Assembly (NCBI GenBank): GCA_900544135.1 | Contig: UQTU01000008.1 | Span: forward strand, 37,151-101,150 | Length of the DNA stretch: 64,000 nucleotides | Reading direction: 5' to 3' | Source of the DNA: an uncultured Collinsella sp. | GTDB taxonomy: Bacteria > Actinomycetota > Coriobacteriia > Coriobacteriales > Coriobacteriaceae | Shown: positions 1 to 9,642 of the stretch, one piece after another | How positions within the stretch are numbered: position 1 is the stretch's first letter | Layout: the number at the start of each line of letters is the position of its first letter | The notes under the pieces: generated by a model | Seen by the model: only the letters and a program-made list of their open reading frames with translations | Databases searched by the model: none | What the model was told of the DNA's origin: nothing | Made by a program: the position numbers and the translations under genes

Positions 1-567
1 ATCGTTGGGGGCAAAGTCGAGGCTGCGGTTTGCGGCTTCGAGCGACATGCGGTAGCGGCCGCTAATGAGCGCGCGCGATGCCAAGGCGGCAAGCCAGCGC
101 AGGTAGGGACGGCGGGTCAGGTCGCCTGCGGCCTCGCGCTCGTAGGGGTCCTGCGCCGAGGCAATCTTGAGCGCCAGATCGTGCTCCACCTCGTCGCACT
201 TGGACACCAGATATTGCACGTATTCCTCGTTGGAGTCAGCGGTGAGGGCCGTCAGCATGCGCTGCGCATCCCAGTTGGCCGGATCGAGTGCGGCGGCCTC
301 GCGAAGCATGTTCTCGGCAGCGGCCTCTTCCTGCTCGGCTTGGGCATCGTCGGGGATAAAGGGAATGCGGTAGTCGACGGCCTCGACCACCTTGGCAATC
401 AGATGCCCGGCGCGGTCGCGGTCGTGCACGATGAGCGGCGCGGGGTTGCGGGTGAATTGCTCCATCAGACGCTCGACGGCGGGGCCGTCGGTGAGCGGGA
501 TATTGTCGCGGCGCAAGGCCTCAAGAACGAGGCGATGGCAATCCTCTTGAATGGGATCGAATGCCAT
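1..567 (-). CDS. TPR-like protein, C-terminus beyond window edge
   Basis: The reading frame is open from an ATG at 567 to the first base of the window (189 codons), so only the N-terminal part is visible. An AAAGGAGG ribosome site lies just upstream of the ATG. The protein starts MAFDPIQEDCHRLVLEAL and is acidic and helical, with alanine-rich segments such as EENMLREAAALDPANWDAQRM and MSLEAANRSLDFAPND. These resemble tetratricopeptide helices (A-x-x-LDP and A-x-x-L-x-x-P patterns). No catalytic motif or membrane segment is visible. The TPR assignment rests on pattern only; the function is unknown. Confidence 0.6.
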   Translation of the reverse strand, partial: MAFDPIQEDCHRLVLEALRRDNIPLTDGPAVERLMEQFTRNPAPLIVHDRDRAGHLIAKVVEAVDYRIPFIPDDAQAEQEEAAAENMLREAAALDPANWDAQRMLTALTADSNEEYVQYLVSKCDEVEHDLALKIASAQDPYEREAAGDLTRRPYLRWLAALASRALISGRYRMSLEAANRSLDFAPND

Positions 568-1066
568 GGGGCCTCCTTTGCTGCGGTTAGGGTTCAAATG
601 TCTCTATATAAGGTTCTAGTTTACCCGCATGTGGCACACCGGGGGCGCCGCACTTGGACATGCACCTTTGCACCACGAAGACGGATGTCGCACAAATGTC
701 GGCGCCTTGGACGACTGAGTGGTATCACGGTGCCGCAAACGGTCGATTTTTGGCGGCGAACGGGGCACATTTTGGAGGAGCACCGTCCTGCCCGGGATAT
801 GTAGTCAACCTTGATAAACGTTTGCCCAGCTTGGGAGTATGAATGCCCCACAAGGGTCTTCAGGGATAGAAAAAACGTTTCATCATTGTCGGCTTTAGGT
901 GAATAACTGACCAACCAGAACGGTAAAATAGTGTTTGTCTGAGCGTTGAGACGTTTAGACATCGCGCATTGTCATCGCCGGCAACGCGCAAAACGGTCCT
1001 AACGGAGCCAATCGGGTGCTCCGTTATATACGCAAGTCTAAGAGGGGCTTGTTTAGGAGGCACAGT
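568..1066. other. Divergent intergenic region, no gene seen
   Basis: About 500 bases separate two divergent genes. No convincing coding frame is present on either strand; the small frames here lack a ribosome site and have shuffled composition. A perfect 8-bp stem (AACGGAGC / GCTCCGTT, 1001-1008 and 1018-1025, 9-base loop) sits about 40 bases before the alcohol dehydrogenase start and could be part of its leader. Promoters of both genes should lie here. Confidence 0.5.
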
Positions 1067-2290
1067 ATGGGACGTTTTACCAATCCTCGCGATCTGTACT
1101 TTGGTGAGGGCGCTCGCCACGAGGTGAAGAACCTCAAGGGCAAGAAGGCCATCATCGTTTCTGGCGGCAGCTCTATGCGCCGCGGCGGGTTCCTGCAGGA
1201 CGTTGAGGCCGACCTCAAAGAGGGCGGTTTCGAGGTCAAGCTGTTCGAGGGCGTCGAGTCCGATCCGTCCATCGAGACGGTCATGAAGGGCGCCGAGGCC
1301 ATGCGCGAGTTCGAGCCCGACTGGATTATCGCCATCGGCGGCGGCTCGCCCATCGATGCCGCTAAGGCCATGTGGGTCTTCTACGAGTATCCCGAGGAGT
1401 CCTTCGATAACATCATCCAGCCGTTCAGCTTCCCCGAGCTGCGTCAGAAGGCTCACTTCTGCGCCATCTCCTCTACCTCCGGTACCGCTACCGAGGTCAC
1501 TGCCTTCTCCGTCATTACCGACTACGCCAAGGGCATCAAGTACCCGCTGGCCGACTTCAACATCACCCCTGATGTCGCCATCGTCGACCCCGAGCTCACC
1601 TACACCATGCCCGCCAAGCTGTGCGCTCACACCGGCATGGACGCTCTGACCCACTGCATGGAGGCCTACGTTTCCACCTGCGCTTCCATGTTCACCGACG
1701 CCAACGCTCTGCACGGCATCCGCGAGATCGTCGAGTGGCTGCCCAAGTCCTATGCTGGCGACCATGAGGCCCGTCAGCACATGCACGAGGCTCAGTGCAT
1801 CGCCGGTATCGCCTTCTCCTCGGGCCTGCTCGGCATCGTTCACTCCATGGCTCACAAGACCGGTGCTGCCTTCGAGAACGGCCACATCATCCACGGTGCT
1901 GCTAACGCCATGTACCTGGGCAAGGTCATCCAGTGGAACTCCAAGGATCCCCGTGCTGCCGAGCGTTATGCTTACGTGGCCAAGGAGATCCTGCACCTTC
2001 CCGGCGAGACCAACGAGGAGCTCATCGCCGCGCTCGTCCAGAAGATTCGCGACCTCAACGACCAGCTCAACATTCCGCAGTCCATCAAGGATTACGCGAA
2101 TGGTGGCGTGAAGGTCGACGCCGAGAACCCGCAGATGGTCTCCGAGGAGGAGTTCCTCGCCAAGCTTCCCGAGATCGCCGCGAACGCCGAGACCGACGCC
2201 TGCACGCCCGAGAACCCGCGTGAGACCAAGGCTGCCGACTTCGAGAAGATTCTCAAGGCCTGCTACTACGACACCGACATCGATTTCTAA
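1067..2290 (+). CDS. Iron-containing alcohol dehydrogenase
   Basis: This 407-residue group III alcohol dehydrogenase probably reduces an aldehyde or ketone with NAD(P)H, or the reverse. The nucleotide-binding GGGSPID motif is at 91-97. The four metal ligands of the family can be placed at D192, H196, H263 and H276, within DALTHCMEA and GHIIHGAAN. The start is the ATG at 1067, behind TAGGAGG; an upstream in-frame ATG at 1016 lacks a ribosome site. The C-terminal part (NPRETKAADFEKILKACYY) resembles NADPH-dependent butanol dehydrogenases and the alcohol domain of AdhE. A terminator follows, so it is probably monocistronic. The exact substrate cannot be read from sequence. Confidence 0.93.
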   Translation: MGRFTNPRDLYFGEGARHEVKNLKGKKAIIVSGGSSMRRGGFLQDVEADLKEGGFEVKLFEGVESDPSIETVMKGAEAMREFEPDWIIAIGGGSPIDAAKAMWVFYEYPEESFDNIIQPFSFPELRQKAHFCAISSTSGTATEVTAFSVITDYAKGIKYPLADFNITPDVAIVDPELTYTMPAKLCAHTGMDALTHCMEAYVSTCASMFTDANALHGIREIVEWLPKSYAGDHEARQHMHEAQCIAGIAFSSGLLGIVHSMAHKTGAAFENGHIIHGAANAMYLGKVIQWNSKDPRAAERYAYVAKEILHLPGETNEELIAALVQKIRDLNDQLNIPQSIKDYANGGVKVDAENPQMVSEEEFLAKLPEIAANAETDACTPENPRETKAADFEKILKACYYDTDIDF

Positions 2291-2312
2291 TCGACTCTTG
2301 TTATCGTAACGA

Positions 2313-2352
2313 GGGGCTCCGCACGTATCTGTACGGAGCCCCTTTCTTTTTT
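2313..2352 (+). terminator. Rho-independent terminator after Fe-alcohol dehydrogenase
   Basis: A perfect stem GGGGCTCCG / CGGAGCCCC (2313-2321 and 2334-2342) is followed by TTTCTTTTTT. It lies 23 bases after the stop codon and before the ATG of the glycerol dehydrogenase. Confidence 0.9.
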
Positions 2353-2373
2353 ATTTTAGAGAATGGGATAGTT

Positions 2374-3474
2374 ATGGCTGCAATTTTCAATAGCCCCAGC
2401 AAGTACATCCAGGGCCCGGACGAGCTGGCCAAGCTCGGTTCCTATGTCGAGCCGCTCGGTGCTAAGGCCCTCGTCATCGTGACGCCTTCGGGCAAGAAGC
2501 GTGTCGGTGCCAAGATCGAGGGCGGTTTTGCCGAGGCTAAGGCCGAGCTGCTGTTTGAGGACTTTAACGGCGAGTGCTCCAAGGGCGAGGTCGATCGCCT
2601 GGTTGCGCTCGCTCGCGACAACGGTTGCGACATCATCGTCGGCGTCGGTGGCGGCAAGATTCTCGACACCGCGAAGGCCGTTGCCTATTACCTGGAATCC
2701 CCGGTTATCATTTGCCCCACCATTGCTTCGACCGATGCCCCGTGTTCGGCGCTTTCGGTGCTCTATACCGATGACGGCCAGTTCGACAAGTACCTCTTCC
2801 TTAAGGCAAATCCCAATATCGTCCTGATGGATACGACGGTTATCGCGGCGAGCCCGGTGCGCCTGACGGTTTCCGGTATGGGCGATGCGCTCGCAACCTA
2901 CTTTGAGGCCCAGGCGACGCATGATGCCGACGGTGGCACCTGCGCTGGCGGCAAGGGTGGTATGGCCGGCCTGGCGCTTGCCAAGCTCTGCTACGAGACG
3001 CTTATGGCCGATGGCGTCAAGGCCAAGGTCGCGCTGGAGAAGGGTGCGCTCACTCCTGCCGTCGAGCACATCATTGAGGCCAATACGCTGCTTTCGGGCA
3101 TTGGCTTTGAGAGCTCGGGCCTTGCTGCTGCTCATGCCATCCACAATGGCTTGACGATGCTGCCCGAGTGCCACGGCATGTACCACGGCGAGAAGGTCGC
3201 CTTCGGCACCATCGTCCAGCTGGTACTCGAGGACGCTCCGACTGAGAAACTCGAGGAAGTCTTGGGCTTCTGCATTGAGCTGGGCCTGCCGGTTACGATG
3301 AAGGAACTTGGCGTTGCCGAGCTTACGCGCGAGCAGGCCATGATTGTTGCCGAAGCCGCCTGCGCGCCCGATGACACCATGTGCAACATGCCGTTTGAGG
3401 TGACGCCCGAGATGGTCGCAAACGCCATCCTGGGTGCCGACGCGCTGGGCCACTACTATCTCATGGATGAATAA
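2374..3474 (+). CDS. gldA: Glycerol dehydrogenase
   Basis: This 366-residue protein is a zinc-dependent, NAD+-linked glycerol dehydrogenase of the GldA family, converting glycerol to dihydroxyacetone. Visible features are the N-terminal SPSKYIQGPDEL signature, the NAD-binding GVGGGKILDTAKA (90-102), CPTIASTDAPCSALSVLY, and metal ligands D171 (GMGDALATYFEA), H254 (AAAHAIHNGL) and H271 (MYHGEKVAFG). Length matches the family. It lies between two terminators. A second, diverged GldA copy follows. The protein could also act on related diols or hydroxyacetone. Confidence 0.93.
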   Translation: MAAIFNSPSKYIQGPDELAKLGSYVEPLGAKALVIVTPSGKKRVGAKIEGGFAEAKAELLFEDFNGECSKGEVDRLVALARDNGCDIIVGVGGGKILDTAKAVAYYLESPVIICPTIASTDAPCSALSVLYTDDGQFDKYLFLKANPNIVLMDTTVIAASPVRLTVSGMGDALATYFEAQATHDADGGTCAGGKGGMAGLALAKLCYETLMADGVKAKVALEKGALTPAVEHIIEANTLLSGIGFESSGLAAAHAIHNGLTMLPECHGMYHGEKVAFGTIVQLVLEDAPTEKLEEVLGFCIELGLPVTMKELGVAELTREQAMIVAEAACAPDDTMCNMPFEVTPEMVANAILGADALGHYYLMDE

Positions 3475-3488
3475 ATCAAGCTAAGGAA

Positions 3489-3523
3489 GGGGCAAAGCCA
3501 GCAGGTGGCTTTGCCCCTTTTTG
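3489..3523 (+). terminator. Rho-independent terminator after gldA
   Basis: A 12-13-bp stem (GGGGCAAAGCCA / TGGCTTTGCCCC) with a short loop is followed by a T run. It begins 15 bases after the gldA stop codon. Confidence 0.9.
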
Positions 3524-3587
3524 CTATGGTGCAAAGGGGTCGGGTTGCTTTGCGCCAATTGTTATTGATGAAAGGGCGGATTTTCGT

Positions 3588-4655
3588 ATGGCGCTTCCCG
3601 TGGTTTATGGAGGTCCCGGCCGGTATGTTCAGGGGCCGGGCGAACTTTCGCGTCAGGGCAGGTATCTGTCATGGTTGGGCTGCGCTGCCTATGTCTTGTT
3701 TGACCAGGGCACCGAGGATCGGCTGTGCAGACAGATCGTCGATGGATTTCTGGATGAAGATCTAAGCGAGCCGTTCTTTAAGATTTATGACGGCCCGTGT
3801 ACGGAAGAGGCCGTTGTAAAAATGGCTAAGGAAGCCCAGGCTGAGTATTGCGACATGGTGGTGGGTATTGGCGGTGGCAAGATGCTCGATATCGCAAAGG
3901 CCGTTGCGTTTTATGCCGAGCTGCCGTTGTGCGTATGCCCCACGGCAGCCTCGATGGATGGTCCGTGCAGCGCGATTTCGGTGCTGTATCACGAGGATGG
4001 GTCGTTCGACCGCTATCTGATGCTCGAGAAGAATCCAGACCTGGTCGTGGTCGATACCAACGTGGTCGCGGCGGCCCCGCTGCGTATGACGGTCGCTGGT
4101 ATGGGCGACGCGCTGGCAACGTACTTCGAGGCGCGTTCGTGCGCCGCGGCGCGGGGCGCCAACGAGCACGGCGGCGCGCCGGGGCACTTGGCTCTGGCTG
4201 CGGCTCGCGCCTGCTATGACACGCTCATAGAGTGCGGCGTCGCTGCCAAGCGCGACCTCAAAAAGGGCCGTACATCGCCGGCGGTTGAGCGCCTGATCGA
4301 GTGCAATATTCTGCTCTCGGGCGTCGGCTTTGAGAGCGGTGGCTTGGCGTTGGCGCATGCCGTCGCCAACGGTCTGACGATCCTGCCCGAGTGCAAGGCC
4401 ATGCATGGCGAGGCCGTGGCATTTGGTCTGGTGGTGCAGCTACGCCTGGAGCGTGCGCCCGAGCTTAATCAGGTGCTCGAGTTTTGCCAGCGCGTCGGTC
4501 TGCCGACCACGCTCGAGGAGCTGGGCCTTGGCGAGATTTCCGATGCCGATCTGCAGGGTGTTGCAAATGCGGTCTTTAGAAACGAGCGTAATATGGCCAA
4601 CGAGCAGGCCAAGGTGACCAAACAAAAGCTCGTGCAGCTCATGTGCGAGGCATAG
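3588..4655 (+). CDS. Second glycerol-dehydrogenase-like protein (GldA paralogue)
   Basis: This 355-residue homologue of the preceding GldA shares the order of motifs: YVQGPGEL, GIGGGKMLDIAKA, CPTAASMDGPCSAISVLY, then the metal ligands in GMGDALATYFEAR, LALAHAVANGL and MHGEAVAFG. All expected ligands are present, so it is probably an active NAD-dependent polyol dehydrogenase. The start ATG at 3588 gives the expected N-terminus. It lacks the last ~15 residues of the first copy (no ALGHYYLMDE) and has an insertion around AAARGANEHGGAPG. The substrate may differ from glycerol. It is separated from gldA by a terminator and so has its own promoter. Confidence 0.85.
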   Translation: MALPVVYGGPGRYVQGPGELSRQGRYLSWLGCAAYVLFDQGTEDRLCRQIVDGFLDEDLSEPFFKIYDGPCTEEAVVKMAKEAQAEYCDMVVGIGGGKMLDIAKAVAFYAELPLCVCPTAASMDGPCSAISVLYHEDGSFDRYLMLEKNPDLVVVDTNVVAAAPLRMTVAGMGDALATYFEARSCAAARGANEHGGAPGHLALAAARACYDTLIECGVAAKRDLKKGRTSPAVERLIECNILLSGVGFESGGLALAHAVANGLTILPECKAMHGEAVAFGLVVQLRLERAPELNQVLEFCQRVGLPTTLEELGLGEISDADLQGVANAVFRNERNMANEQAKVTKQKLVQLMCEA

Positions 4656-4806
4656 CTTGGCGCTTGATTGACCTTGTGCAATCGATGCGGCGATAGGCCA
4701 TAGACTATTTGCCTCAAAGGTGCTCCGCGTGTAATTTGCCCGAGGCGTGGGCCGATAGCGTATCATTATCTCTTGCTTGTTTGCACTGCTCAGGGAGGGG
4801 CCGCGC

Positions 4807-6060
4807 ATGGCGCAGGAACACGATCTGTTTGATGACATTATCGAGATCAGCAAGGGTTTCGACTTTCTTAAAAACCCGCTTGGCGGCGTGACCGATGCAC
4901 TCGATCCATCGGCGCCGCAGTGGAATCCTGCCGACTACAAGGAGCGCCCGCGCGGCAATACCATTCCGTGCCTGACCTGCAAAAACGAAAAGAGCGGCTG
5001 CACCGCGTGCATGGACGTGTGCCCGGTCAACGCTATCGAGGTCGAGGAAGACGCCATCGAGATCCTCGACTCCTGTCGCAAGTGCGGCCTGTGCGCCGCT
5101 GCCTGTCCGACCGAGGCGATCATCTCGCCGCGCCTGGCGCCCAAAAACCTGTATGACGATATCGTCTCGGCAGCTACGAGCCACGAGACCGCCTACGTTA
5201 CCTGCACGCGCGCCCTCAAGCGCATGCCGCGCGAAAACGAGGTCGTCGTCGCCTGTGTGGGCGATATTACGGCCGAGACCTGGTTCTCGGTACTGGCGGA
5301 CTATCCCAACGTGAGTGTGTACCTGCCGTTGGGTGTGTGCGATAAATGCCGCAACACCGGCGGTGAGGACATTCTGGGCGAGGCCATCGCCACCGCCGAG
5401 GAGTGGGCCGGTACGGGCATGGGCCTGGAGGTCGACCCCAAGAGCCTCAAATGTCATAAGCGCCGCGAGTACGAGCGCAAGGAGTACATGGAAAAGATCG
5501 CCCGCACCACGGGCCTAACCGTGACTAAACTCAACCCGGCGACTGCGGCACTGGCCTCGGTGACGCAGAAGCTCAAAGCCCATCGCCATCAGATTACTCA
5601 GTTGGAGCGTACGCTCAACACCATGTGCGGCACCACGACGGCCAAACGTCGCCGCACGCTTACGCACGGGCGCCAGCTGGTACTCTCGACGTTGCAAAAC
5701 CACCCCGAGCTTGCCCAGAACATGCAGGTGAGCACGCCGGAATGCGATTTTGACAAGTGCACGTCGTGTGGCGAGTGCGTCAACGTGTGCCCCACGTTTG
5801 CCTGCGATTTGGTGGGAAGCGGCCGCTTTGCACTGGAGTCCACGTATTGCCTAGGCTGCGGAGCCTGCGTCAAGGTGTGCCCCGAGCATGCGCTTAAGTT
5901 GGTTGAACATGATGCATCCAACCTAGTCGTCGTCGATCCCGAGGCCGAGGAAAAGGCCGCCCAGAAGGCTAGGGCCCACGAAGAAGCCCAGAAGGTCAAG
6001 GCTGAGGCGAAGGCCAAGCTCGACAAGATGCTCGATCAGGTGGAGAAGCTCGCGGACTAG
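4807..6060 (+). CDS. Polyferredoxin-like 4Fe-4S protein
   Basis: A 417-residue soluble protein with two pairs of 4Fe-4S motifs. The N-terminal pair is CLTCKNEKSGCTACMDVCP and CRKCGLCAAACP; the C-terminal pair is CDFDKCTSCGECVNVCP and CLGCGACVKVCP. The middle contains further cysteines (VTCTRAL, VVACVGD, GVCDKCRNTGG). A charged helical tail ends the protein. The start ATG at 4807 follows AGGGAGGGG. The family partner is not recognised. It is probably an intracellular electron carrier or an accessory to an anaerobic oxidoreductase, but no such enzyme lies next to it. Confidence 0.8.
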   Translation: MAQEHDLFDDIIEISKGFDFLKNPLGGVTDALDPSAPQWNPADYKERPRGNTIPCLTCKNEKSGCTACMDVCPVNAIEVEEDAIEILDSCRKCGLCAAACPTEAIISPRLAPKNLYDDIVSAATSHETAYVTCTRALKRMPRENEVVVACVGDITAETWFSVLADYPNVSVYLPLGVCDKCRNTGGEDILGEAIATAEEWAGTGMGLEVDPKSLKCHKRREYERKEYMEKIARTTGLTVTKLNPATAALASVTQKLKAHRHQITQLERTLNTMCGTTTAKRRRTLTHGRQLVLSTLQNHPELAQNMQVSTPECDFDKCTSCGECVNVCPTFACDLVGSGRFALESTYCLGCGACVKVCPEHALKLVEHDASNLVVVDPEAEEKAAQKARAHEEAQKVKAEAKAKLDKMLDQVEKLAD

Positions 6061-6174
6061 TCAGCGACCCCTATCTCTGCTTCATTCGTGCCGCCGTGGC
6101 GTCCGGGTTAGCCCAGATGCTGCGGCGGCGCTATACTTATGCAGTTTGAAATGCTTGTACCAAAAGGAGCTGTC

Positions 6175-7251
<1,077 letters not shown>

Positions 7252-7262
7252 GGACGACGCGC

Positions 7263-7646
7263 ATGTTTAAATATGGTAAAAAAGCCGGCTACATGGGTAT
7301 TGCACTGCTCGTACTTGCGGTGATTCCGCTGGTGGTCGCAGCGTGTGTTATCCCCAACATTGGTCCCGAGGTGGCAACAAAGTTTAATGCCGCCGGCGAG
7401 GTGACGCGCTGGGGCAAGAGTTACGAGTTGCTGGCACTGCCGGTGCTCAACCTGCTGCTGAGCGTGGCGACGTACTTTACGGCAGGACGCCAGGCTAAAA
7501 ACAATGATGACTCCGCCGCCATGGCGCGCATCGTGTGCGAGCGCTACCTGCGTAACGGTTGCATCACAGGTGTGTTCCTCAACGTGGTCAACGTTTACTT
7601 TATGTACTCGGCGATTACCGGAACGGGCTTTGGCTTTGGTTTCTAG
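7263..7646 (+). CDS. Small membrane protein with DUF1648-like domain
   Basis: 127 residues, starting 12 bases after ychF with an AAGGAC site in between, so probably co-transcribed. A hydrophobic helix (about 12-33) is followed by IPNIGPEVATKFNAAGEVTRWGKS, which resembles the DUF1648 pattern seen in SdpI-like immunity and membrane proteins. Two more hydrophobic stretches follow (about 56-75 and 100-120). The function is unknown. Confidence 0.7.
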   Translation: MFKYGKKAGYMGIALLVLAVIPLVVAACVIPNIGPEVATKFNAAGEVTRWGKSYELLALPVLNLLLSVATYFTAGRQAKNNDDSAAMARIVCERYLRNGCITGVFLNVVNVYFMYSAITGTGFGFGF

Positions 7647-7655
7647 CCTGTCCTT

Positions 7656-8045
7656 TTAGGCAACGAGCCTGCACGCATATTCAAGGGCTGCTGCGAGGCC
7701 GCCGCTCGATCGTGGTTTAAAGACCATGTCGGCGGCGGCCTCGTTTTCGTATCCGGCGCCGCGAAGGGCGAGTGCGATACCGGCTTCCAGGAGAAGGGGC
7801 AGACCACGTTGGCTGGTTGCGATTACGGCAGCCTGATCGAGCGAGCAGCTGTGCGCTTGGCATTGGATGGCAAGTTCACCTTGCGCCGGGCAAGGGACCA
7901 GAACGGCGGCGACGCGACTTGATAGCAATGCAAATGCTGTGCGCTCATCGGGCGAAAGGCATTCGGCTTCAACGACGACGAGCTTGGGCGGTGCGCTGTT
8001 TGTGCGAAGCATGGCTCGGTACATGCGGACCGAAGAACCCGACAT
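7656..8045 (-). CDS. Unknown protein divergent from an HTH regulator
   Basis: A 129-residue frame with a clear AGGAG site before the ATG at 8045. It has no recognised domain. Composition is alanine/leucine rich with an ECLSPDE segment and a C-terminal GGLAAALEYACRL helix. It is transcribed away from the XRE-type gene at 8122 across a 76-base gap that carries a perfect palindrome, so the two are probably controlled together. It could be a small effector or toxin partner of the HTH protein, but nothing in the sequence proves this. Confidence 0.6.
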   Translation of the reverse strand: MSGSSVRMYRAMLRTNSAPPKLVVVEAECLSPDERTAFALLSSRVAAVLVPCPAQGELAIQCQAHSCSLDQAAVIATSQRGLPLLLEAGIALALRGAGYENEAAADMVFKPRSSGGLAAALEYACRLVA

Positions 8046-8068
8046 AGAAAACTCCTGTGTATTCGTTT

Positions 8069-8092
8069 AAACGTAAACTATAGTTTACGTTT
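8069..8092. promoter_or_regulatory. Perfect 24-bp palindrome between divergent genes (probable operator)
   Basis: The sequence from AAACGTAAACTA to TAGTTTACGTTT is a perfect two-fold dyad. It lies 23 bases before the minus-strand start (8045) and 29 bases before the plus-strand HTH start (8122). The half-site AAACGTAAAC and its position fit autoregulation by the XRE-type protein. This is inferred from placement only. Confidence 0.7.
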
Positions 8093-8121
8093 TTGTTCAG
8101 CTCCATTTCAAACTCGGCTGC

Positions 8122-8340
8122 ATGGACGAACGTGCGAAACAGATTCTTGGCAAGCGAGTCGAGCAGACGCGCAGGGACCTTGGTATCTCCAAGGTCGATT
8201 TTTGTGTGGCGACAGGAATCAGCCGACCCTACCTCGACCGAATCGAAGATGGGACGGCAAATTTCACGCTCAAGGTTCTATTTAAGATCGCGCCCGCACT
8301 CGGCATGACGGTATCAGAGCTTCTCGAGGGCATCGAATAG
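8122..8340 (+). CDS. XRE-family HTH transcriptional regulator
   Basis: 72 residues, essentially a single HTH_3 domain: LGKRVEQTRRDLGISKVDFCVATGISRPYLDRIEDGTANFTLKVL is the Cro/C1 helix-turn-helix, followed by the usual APALGMTVSELLEGI tail. No strong ribosome site precedes the ATG. The 24-bp palindrome upstream is the likely operator. The size and divergent partner resemble antitoxin-type regulators, but a toxin is not identified. Confidence 0.85.
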   Translation: MDERAKQILGKRVEQTRRDLGISKVDFCVATGISRPYLDRIEDGTANFTLKVLFKIAPALGMTVSELLEGIE

Positions 8341-8362
8341 GGGATACCCGTCGACAACTGAA

Positions 8363-9376
8363 TTACGCCATCGGGATGCGGTCGTGGTTGACTTGGCTGT
8401 AGAACAGGCGCTGAATCTCGGCCGCATCACGTGACTGGCCGAGTGCCCACATGGTTTTGGCCACGAGCGTCTCGGTGGTCATGTCGTCGCCGCGCAAAAT
8501 GCCCGGATGATCGGCGTAGGCACGGCCGACCTCATAAACACCCAGGTCAAGGCCCTCTTCGGGGACCTGCGTGGTCATAACGACAGTGCGACCCGAATCG
8601 ACCCAGCGGAAAATTGCCTCTTGGAACGACTCGCCCGACTCACCAAACTCGGGGATACCGCCAATGCCAAAGGTCTCCAGAATCACAGCGTCGTAGCTAT
8701 CGGCAAGAGCGTCCAGGATACCCGGGTTCACGCCGGGTGTCAGCTTAAGGACAAATACGCGCGGGTCGATGCTGTCGTAGAAACGAACCGGGTTCTCGTC
8801 CTGGTGAGTGCCGTGGAGTCCGTTGCGAACGATGCGGTCGTTGCGGATATAGGCAATGGGCGGATAGTTGACGCTAATGAACGCGTTAAAGCTCATGGTG
8901 CGCTGCTTGCGGGCGCGCGTGCCGGCAATGGCTACGCCGCCAAACACGATCGAGACGTCGTGGGAGTGCTCGTCGAGCGCATAGAGCAGGCTCTGGTACA
9001 GGTTGAGCTTGGCGTCGGTAAAGGGATTGCCCATGGGCTTTTGCGAGCCGGTGAGTACGATGGGCTTGGGGCTGTCCTGAATCAGATAGGAAAGCGCCGC
9101 CGCGGTGTAGCTCATGGTGTCGGTGCCGTGCAGAATCACGAAGCCGTCGTGATCGGCATAACCCTCGACGATGACGTCGCGGATACGCATCCAGTCGCTC
9201 GGACGCATATTGGTGCTGTCGATGTTCATGGGCTGCACGACGTCGAGCTCGCAGAGGCCCGAGATCTCGGGGACGCTCTGGGCGAGCTCCTCACCGGTCA
9301 GGGCGGGGGAGAGGCCGTTGCCGTCCTCGGTCGATGCGATGGTGCCGCCCGTGGCGATGAGAAGGATGCGCTTCAT
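8363..9376 (-). CDS. ansA: Type I (cytoplasmic) L-asparaginase
   Basis: 337 residues. It hydrolyses L-asparagine to aspartate and ammonia. The first catalytic threonine is in MKRILLIATGGTIAST and the second in the FVILHGTDTMSYTAAALS signature; DSTNM and SQKPM also match. No signal peptide is present, so it is the cytoplasmic AnsA type. The start at 9376 gives the canonical MKRILLIATGG with AGGAA upstream; the longer frame to 9448 is not needed. It converges on the HTH gene and diverges from guaA. Confidence 0.93.
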   Translation of the reverse strand: MKRILLIATGGTIASTEDGNGLSPALTGEELAQSVPEISGLCELDVVQPMNIDSTNMRPSDWMRIRDVIVEGYADHDGFVILHGTDTMSYTAAALSYLIQDSPKPIVLTGSQKPMGNPFTDAKLNLYQSLLYALDEHSHDVSIVFGGVAIAGTRARKQRTMSFNAFISVNYPPIAYIRNDRIVRNGLHGTHQDENPVRFYDSIDPRVFVLKLTPGVNPGILDALADSYDAVILETFGIGGIPEFGESGESFQEAIFRWVDSGRTVVMTTQVPEEGLDLGVYEVGRAYADHPGILRGDDMTTETLVAKTMWALGQSRDAAEIQRLFYSQVNHDRIPMA

Positions 9377-9642
9377 GCTGGTATTCCTATCGTATTTGCC
9401 GCCGCAGAGGCGGAGTCGTTCGGCAGTATTGTGGCACAGGGCGTCCAATGTTCAAACGTATTACATCATCTGTAACGTTTGGTAACACTTCAATTGCCGT
9501 CAAATAGGCCCCGGTCGTGCGTTTGCCGTGCGCTGATGGCTGCGAGGGACGAGAAACCCCATATAACGTGTACACTATGTAAGCTGTTTTCGTTTATTCG
9601 CGCGGGTGGGCACAGGCTCCCCGCCAACAAGAGGGGGAAACC

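Noticed and set aside
621..962. 113-codon minus-strand frame in the first intergenic region
   Set aside because: No ribosome site, no family, composition shuffled; it overlaps the expected promoter zone.
860..1996. 378-codon frame antisense to the alcohol dehydrogenase
   Set aside because: The plus-strand gene has a ribosome site, metal ligands and a terminator; the antisense frame has none of these.
7694..7743. 12-bp inverted repeat CGAGGCCGCCGC / GCGGCGGCCTCG
   Set aside because: Lies inside the coding sequence of an alanine/glycine-rich region where GCC/GGC codons readily form such pairs. It may be chance.
9500..9642. Possible purine riboswitch before guaA
   Set aside because: GAGAAACCCC superficially resembles a purine-aptamer loop, but the flanking P1 stem and the second conserved loop are missing.
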